Positions 60,461-64,000 of a stretch of DNA of 64,000 nt are shown in pieces (the stretch's first letter is position 1; the number at the start of each line of letters is the position of its first letter). The notes under the pieces are model-generated. The model did no database searches. It worked only from the letters and a program-made list of their open reading frames with translations, and was not told where the DNA came from. Source of the stretch: Paenibacillus_D tarimensis_A (GTDB lineage Bacteria; Bacillota; Bacilli; Paenibacillales; Paenibacillaceae). The translations under genes and the position numbers were made by a program. The DNA lies in assembly GCA_041281825.1 (NCBI GenBank), contig CP166298.1, positions 744,001-808,000 on the forward strand. Direction: 5' to 3'.

Positions 60461-61546
60461 TTGAACGAGAAGACGCACACGGGCTGGAAGGCGGGGGTCA
60501 TACTGCTTGCATTCATACTGCTGCTGACGGCCTGCGGCCAATCTGGAAAGAAACCGCAAAACACCGTTAGCAACGAAGGTAACGAGATCATTGACACCGT
60601 CACACCTGAACCGGAGCCAGAGCCAGAGCCTGAACCTGAACCGGAGTTTAGGGCACCGTTAACCGGACTAGGTCTCGAGGAGGAAGCGACTGCGCGTCCG
60701 CTGGCAATTATGATTAATAATTATGGCGCTGCAAGACCGCAATCCGGTCTGACAGAGGCGGATGTTGTCTGGGAGGTGCTCGCGGAAGGCGGAATTACAC
60801 GTTTGGTTTCGATTTTTCAGAGCAGCAAGGCGACTGAAATGATCGGACCGATCCGCAGCATTCGTCCTTACCTGATTGAGATGGGCGAGATGTATCAATC
60901 GGTGCTTGTTCATGCCGGCGCAAGCAATGACGGGTTTGCGATTTTGCAGAAGCAGAATAAAGCGCATCTGGATGAAATAACAAACGCGGGCGCGTATTTC
61001 TGGCGGGAAAGCTTCCGCAAGGCGCCGCACAATCTGTATTCGAATCTGGAGAAGCTGCGCGAAGGCGCCTCCAAGAAAAATTACAAGGAAACGGTTGAGA
61101 TTCCGGTGATGAAGTTCGCCGAAGAAGGAGCGGCCGCTGCAGGTGCGGATGCCCAGGCGGTTGAAATATATTTTAGCTTAAAGGATTACAGAGTCTCTTA
61201 TGCGTATGATGCCGATAAGAAAGTCTACTTGCGCTCGATCAACGGCAGCCCCCACATTGACATGAACAACGACCAACAGCTCAGCGCGGCCAATCTGGTT
61301 ATACTGGGCACGAATCATAAGACGCTCGACAATGTCGGCCGGCTTGCGGTCGACCTGTCGACGGGCGGCCCGGCATTGCTGTTTCAGCAAGGTAAAGTCA
61401 TTGAATGCGAATGGGTGAGGACATCCGCGGAAGATGTTATCCGCATCAAGAAGGACGGCGAGGAACTGCCCTTTATTCCGGGCAAAACGTATTATCATAT
61501 CGTACCGATGACGCCGACCTTTGCGGATCATATTAAATACGAGTAG
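60461..61546 (+). CDS. YerB-like DUF3048 lipoprotein
   Basis: 361 residues from TTG 60461 (GGGATGAG upstream). Lipoprotein signal 'LAFILLLTACG', then a Pro-Glu repeat linker of about fourteen residues, then the DUF3048 N-terminal domain ('RPLAIMINNYGAARPQSGLT', 'RLVSIFQSSKATEMIGPIRS') and the DUF3048 C-terminal domain ('SFRKAPHNLYSNLEKL', 'GKTYYHIVPMTP'). B. subtilis YerB is the reference member; its role is unknown. The protein is surface-exposed and single-copy here. A strong terminator follows. Confidence 0.92.
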   Translation: MNEKTHTGWKAGVILLAFILLLTACGQSGKKPQNTVSNEGNEIIDTVTPEPEPEPEPEPEPEFRAPLTGLGLEEEATARPLAIMINNYGAARPQSGLTEADVVWEVLAEGGITRLVSIFQSSKATEMIGPIRSIRPYLIEMGEMYQSVLVHAGASNDGFAILQKQNKAHLDEITNAGAYFWRESFRKAPHNLYSNLEKLREGASKKNYKETVEIPVMKFAEEGAAAAGADAQAVEIYFSLKDYRVSYAYDADKKVYLRSINGSPHIDMNNDQQLSAANLVILGTNHKTLDNVGRLAVDLSTGGPALLFQQGKVIECEWVRTSAEDVIRIKKDGEELPFIPGKTYYHIVPMTPTFADHIKYE

Positions 61547-61561
61547 CGTGTAATGCGGCTT

Positions 61562-61601
61562 AGCCCCGCTTTTCTGGGAATCAGAAAAGCGGGGCTTTTT
61601 T
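61562..61601 (+). terminator. Terminator of the YerB-like gene
   Basis: Fifteen-base-pair perfect stem AGCCCCGCTTTTCTG/CAGAAAAGCGGGGCT with a GGAAT loop and a run of six T. Confidence 0.96.
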
Positions 61602-61661
61602 GCGAAAAAAAACAGCAACAGCATTCTCAGCATACATTTTTCTATTTGATTTGTTTCGATT

Positions 61662-61957
61662 AATAGCGCCCTTAGGGGCACTATTTGCTGCCGAATAGTG
61701 GATGTGGCGAGAGTAGCGCCCTCAGGGGCACTATTTGCTGATGAACAGCGGATTTGGCGGGAATAGCGCCCTCAGGATCACTATTTGCTACTGAACAGCG
61801 GATGTGGCAGGAATAGCGCCCTCAAGGTCACTATTTGCTGCTGAACAGGGGATTTGGCGGGAATAGCGCCCTGGGTCACTATTTGCTGTTGAACAGCGGA
61901 TGTGGCGGGAATAGCGTTCTCAGGGTTACTATTGCTGTTGAACAGCGGATTTGGCAT
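61662..61957. repeat. Six-copy 50-nt tandem repeat array
   Basis: Units start at 61662, 61712, 61762, 61812, 61862 and 61910. The consensus is AATAGCGCCCTCAGGGGCA, CTATTTGCTGCTGAACAGC, GGATGTGGCGGG. Each unit can fold AATAG-GCCC / GGGC-CTATT and GCTG-CTGAA-CAGC. Copies 3 to 6 have small changes within the GGGGCA block. No ORF or RBS belongs to it. It lies between the YerB-like gene and the promoter of the fucose regulator. Confidence 0.92.
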
Positions 61958-62032
61958 TAACTGAAGCAATCGGGAACATCGGCTTATCAGGGTGATGGAC
62001 TACCGGATCCGGAAAGGATGGAGAAATATCGG

Positions 62033-62061
62033 TTGACGGATACCGGGGAAAGGAATATGAT
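62033..62061 (+). promoter_or_regulatory. Promoter of the lacI-fucI operon
   Basis: -35 TTGACG (62033-62038), 17-bp spacer, -10 TATGAT (62056-62061). The -10 merges into the operator palindrome beginning at 62059, so binding there would block transcription. Confidence 0.8.
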
Positions 62062-62100
62062 TTACATGTAACCGATTACGTAATCGATTACATGTAAATC
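62059..62100. promoter_or_regulatory. 42-bp palindromic operator for the LacI-family regulator
   Basis: A near-perfect palindrome (one mismatched pair) centred on ATTACGTAAT, with outer arms GATTTACATGTAA / TTACATGTAAATC. It contains overlapping copies of the LacI-family pattern TGTAAnCGnTTACA, such as TGTAACCGATTACG and CGTAATCGATTACA. Two regulator dimers could bind side by side. The position just after -10 implies repression. Confidence 0.8.
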
Positions 62101-62123
62101 GAGCAATTTGAGGTGAATCTGAG

Positions 62124-63131
62124 TTGTCTAAAGCAACAATTAAACAAGTCGCGGCAGAGGCGGCAGTGTCCACGGCAACTGTCTCGCGGGTATTGAATGA
62201 AAGCGGTTTCGTTAGTCCGGAAGTGAAAGAACGGGTCCATCATGCGATTGCAAGGCTGAATTACCAGCCGAGCGCAATTGCAAGAAGCTTAAAGCAGGAT
62301 AAGACGTTTATGATCGGCGTCATCGTCCCGGATATTTCAAACCCGTACTTCATGGGTATTTCAAGAGGTATTGAAGATGTGGTGGGGCAAAAGGGATTTC
62401 AATTGATGTTTTGCAGCTCCGACGAGAATCCCGATAAGGAGAAGCGGCTGCTGCAGCTGCTCTACGAGAAGCGGGTGGATGCGGTCGTGCTTGCGACTTC
62501 GGGCGGGAACGAGGAAACGGTCAAAAGCATGACTGGCGGCGGTCTGCCGATTGTGCTGATCGACCGGAAGCTGGAGCTGAACGAACAGCAGCAGCATTAC
62601 GATCTTGTGGCAGAGGACAATGTGGAAGGGGCGTATATGCTGACCCGTCGACTGCTGCAGGACGGACATACCGCAATAGGGGTCGTAAATGGGCCCTCCC
62701 GCGTAAGTACGGGACGCGAGCGTTTCGAAGGCGTTCTGAAGGCGCTGCGTGAAGAAGGTGTGGGGCGGGAGCCGCTTGTATTTAACGGAGATTTCTCTAC
62801 GGAAGGCGGAATCGGGGCGGTCCGGCAGTTCATGAAAGCAGAGCAAAGACCGACGGCGATCGTTTCGCTCAATAACCGGATGACCTTCGGTGTGCTGCTG
62901 GAACTAGTGAAGAACGGATTGCGCATACCGGACGATATGGCGGTCGCGTCTTTCGGCGAAGTGGAAGCGGGTCAGCTTCTTAAACAACCCGGTCTATATT
63001 ACATGGATCAACAGCCCTACGATATGGGAATACGGACCGGCGAAATCTTGCTGAGGCGCATTGGAAATGAGAAGGACGGTTCGGACTCCGTGCATGAAAT
63101 ATTTCGAAATGAAGTGAAACAAATCCTGTAA
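62124..63131 (+). CDS. LacI-family regulator of the fucose operon
   Basis: 335 residues from TTG 62124, seven bases after GAGGTGA. The N-terminal helix-turn-helix is 'TIKQVAAEAAVSTATVSRVL' with hinge 'NYQPSAIARSLKQ'. The effector domain runs from 'MIGVIVPDISNPYFMGISRG' to 'DDMAVASFGEVEAGQLLKQP'. Its gene sits directly behind the palindromic operator and is followed 42 bp later by L-fucose isomerase. It therefore most likely represses both until L-fucose or a metabolite binds. Ribose-, galactose- or CcpA-type function is less likely. Confidence 0.93.
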   Translation: MSKATIKQVAAEAAVSTATVSRVLNESGFVSPEVKERVHHAIARLNYQPSAIARSLKQDKTFMIGVIVPDISNPYFMGISRGIEDVVGQKGFQLMFCSSDENPDKEKRLLQLLYEKRVDAVVLATSGGNEETVKSMTGGGLPIVLIDRKLELNEQQQHYDLVAEDNVEGAYMLTRRLLQDGHTAIGVVNGPSRVSTGRERFEGVLKALREEGVGREPLVFNGDFSTEGGIGAVRQFMKAEQRPTAIVSLNNRMTFGVLLELVKNGLRIPDDMAVASFGEVEAGQLLKQPGLYYMDQQPYDMGIRTGEILLRRIGNEKDGSDSVHEIFRNEVKQIL

Positions 63132-63172
63132 CCGTTGTTATTCAAAAAACCTCCGGAAGAAAGGGTGGAATT

Positions 63173-64000
63173 ATGACGAACCTGAAAGTACATATAACCA
63201 ATCGGCTTCAAGGCAGCCTTCCCAAAATCGGCATCCGGCCGATTATTGACGGCAGAAGGGGCGGAATTCGCGAATCGCTGGAGGAAGTGACGATGGAGAT
63301 GGCACGGCGGGCAGCCGCGTTCCTATCGGAAAACTTAAGGCATTCGAACGGCTTGCCGGTGGAGTGCGTAATCGCCGATACGTGTATCGGGGGCGTATCG
63401 GAAGCCGCGCAAGCCGAGGAGAAATTTGCAAAGGAGAATGTCGGGCTGACGATTTCCGTTACGCCGTCCTGGTGTTATCCGACGGAAACGATGGATACGC
63501 ATCCGACGCGGCCGAAGGCGATCTGGGGCTTCAACGGGACCGAGCGACCCGGTGCGGTCTATCTGGCGGCGGCGATGTCGGCGCATAATCAGAAAGGATT
63601 GCCGGCGTTCAGCATTTACGGACGGGACGTGCAGGATATCGGCGATTCGACGATCACGCCGGACGTTCAGGAGAAGCTGCTGCAATTCGCCCGGGCGGGA
63701 TTGGCGGTTGCAGCGATGAAGGGCAAATCGTATTTGTCGATGGGTTCCGTATCGATGGGGATTGCCGGCTGTATCGTGGACGAAACGTTCTTCCAGCATT
63801 ACTTGGGCATCCGAAACGAGTATGTCGATATGACCGAATTCGTACGCAGGATGGAGCTCGGCATTTACGACCGGGAGGAGTATGAACGGGCGCTTGCCTG
63901 GACGAAAGAGAACTGCAGCTTAGGCGACGAAGTCAATCCGGAGCACCTGCAGCGAACGGAGGAGCAGAAGGCGAAGGATTGGGAAACCGTCGTCAAAATG
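63173..64000 (+). CDS. fucI: L-fucose isomerase (partial, runs off the window)
   Basis: 276 codons from ATG 63173 to the window end with no stop; the full enzyme has about 590 residues, so just under half is visible. Family blocks: 'LPKIGIRPIIDGRRGGIRES', 'CVIADTCIGGVSEA', 'KAIWGFNGTERPGAVYLAAA', 'FSIYGRDVQDIGDSTI', 'SYLSMGSVSMGIAGCIVDE'. It converts L-fucose to L-fuculose (also D-arabinose to D-ribulose) with Mn2+. The catalytic Glu and Asp of the family lie near residues 340-360, beyond the window. A GGGTGG site precedes the ATG. It is the first enzyme gene of the operon under the LacI regulator. Confidence 0.95.
   Translation, partial: MTNLKVHITNRLQGSLPKIGIRPIIDGRRGGIRESLEEVTMEMARRAAAFLSENLRHSNGLPVECVIADTCIGGVSEAAQAEEKFAKENVGLTISVTPSWCYPTETMDTHPTRPKAIWGFNGTERPGAVYLAAAMSAHNQKGLPAFSIYGRDVQDIGDSTITPDVQEKLLQFARAGLAVAAMKGKSYLSMGSVSMGIAGCIVDETFFQHYLGIRNEYVDMTEFVRRMELGIYDREEYERALAWTKENCSLGDEVNPEHLQRTEEQKAKDWETVVKM

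Noticed and set aside
61662..61957. CRISPR array
   Set aside because: The whole 50-nt unit is repeated with no unique spacers, and no cas genes are in the window.

Overview
The window looks like chromosome of a spore-forming, S-layer-bearing member of the Paenibacillaceae (Paenibacillus- or Cohnella-like). The basis is the gene content: SLH-domain surface proteins, YesM/YesN-type two-component systems beside ATPase-less sugar ABC transporters, a complete Bacillus-order pur operon behind a guanine riboswitch, gapB/pckA-type gluconeogenic genes, GerA-type germination gene remnants, and strong AGGAGG ribosome binding sites with frequent TTG/GTG starts. I found no rRNA, tRNA, CRISPR array or intact insertion sequence. 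No organism name could be confirmed from sequence alone.

Layout. 0.1-5.1 kb: a YwaF-like membrane protein, then a LacI regulator with two Gfo/Idh/MocA dehydrogenases and a ThuA-like protein, probably a catabolic operon for a sugar or polyol. 5.3-7.3 kb: a class A penicillin-binding protein. 7.5-14.2 kb: a YesM/YesN system followed by a binding protein and two permeases for a carbohydrate. 14.3-22.4 kb: a 38-residue membrane peptide on the minus strand, then an accessory locus of a GNAT acetyltransferase, three tail-collar proteins and a 1,899-residue SLH surface protein whose middle is 17 Ig-like repeats arranged in a 1,032-bp higher-order period. 22.5-36.9 kb: the purine operon purEKBCSQLFMNHD with PurBox-like sites, a promoter, a guanine riboswitch and two hairpin terminators; palindromic and fold-back repeats lie inside the operon. 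36.9-42.8 kb: an SDR pseudogene, a flavin amine oxidase, a NarK-type nitrate transporter and a gapB-pckA pair in which PckA lacks its N-terminal ~80-90 residues. 43.3-45.6 kb: a MarR regulator with a multidrug-type ABC exporter. 45.7-51.2 kb: a CitS/CitT-like two-component system and a TctCBA tricarboxylate transporter. 51.3-58.2 kb: a TerC-family protein, an HPr-like protein without the phosphorylatable His, a propeller/SH3/LysM exported protein, a glucosaminidase-SLH protein, a DUF3895 protein, a short YitT-family protein and a 39-residue membrane peptide. 58.3-59.5 kb: a decayed gerAB-gerAC pair. 59.7-64 kb: an esterase, a YerB-like lipoprotein, a 50-nt tandem repeat array, and a LacI regulator with a large palindromic operator controlling L-fucose isomerase, which runs off the window end.

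How it works together. The core is metabolic housekeeping (purines, gluconeogenesis, citrate-type acid uptake). It is interleaved with substrate-specific sugar modules, each with its own regulator, and with a cell-surface layer of wall-anchored adhesin-like or hydrolytic proteins. The most unusual material is the GNAT / triple-collar / giant-repeat SLH locus, the truncated PckA inside an otherwise normal-looking gluconeogenic operon, and several families of structured intergenic repeats.
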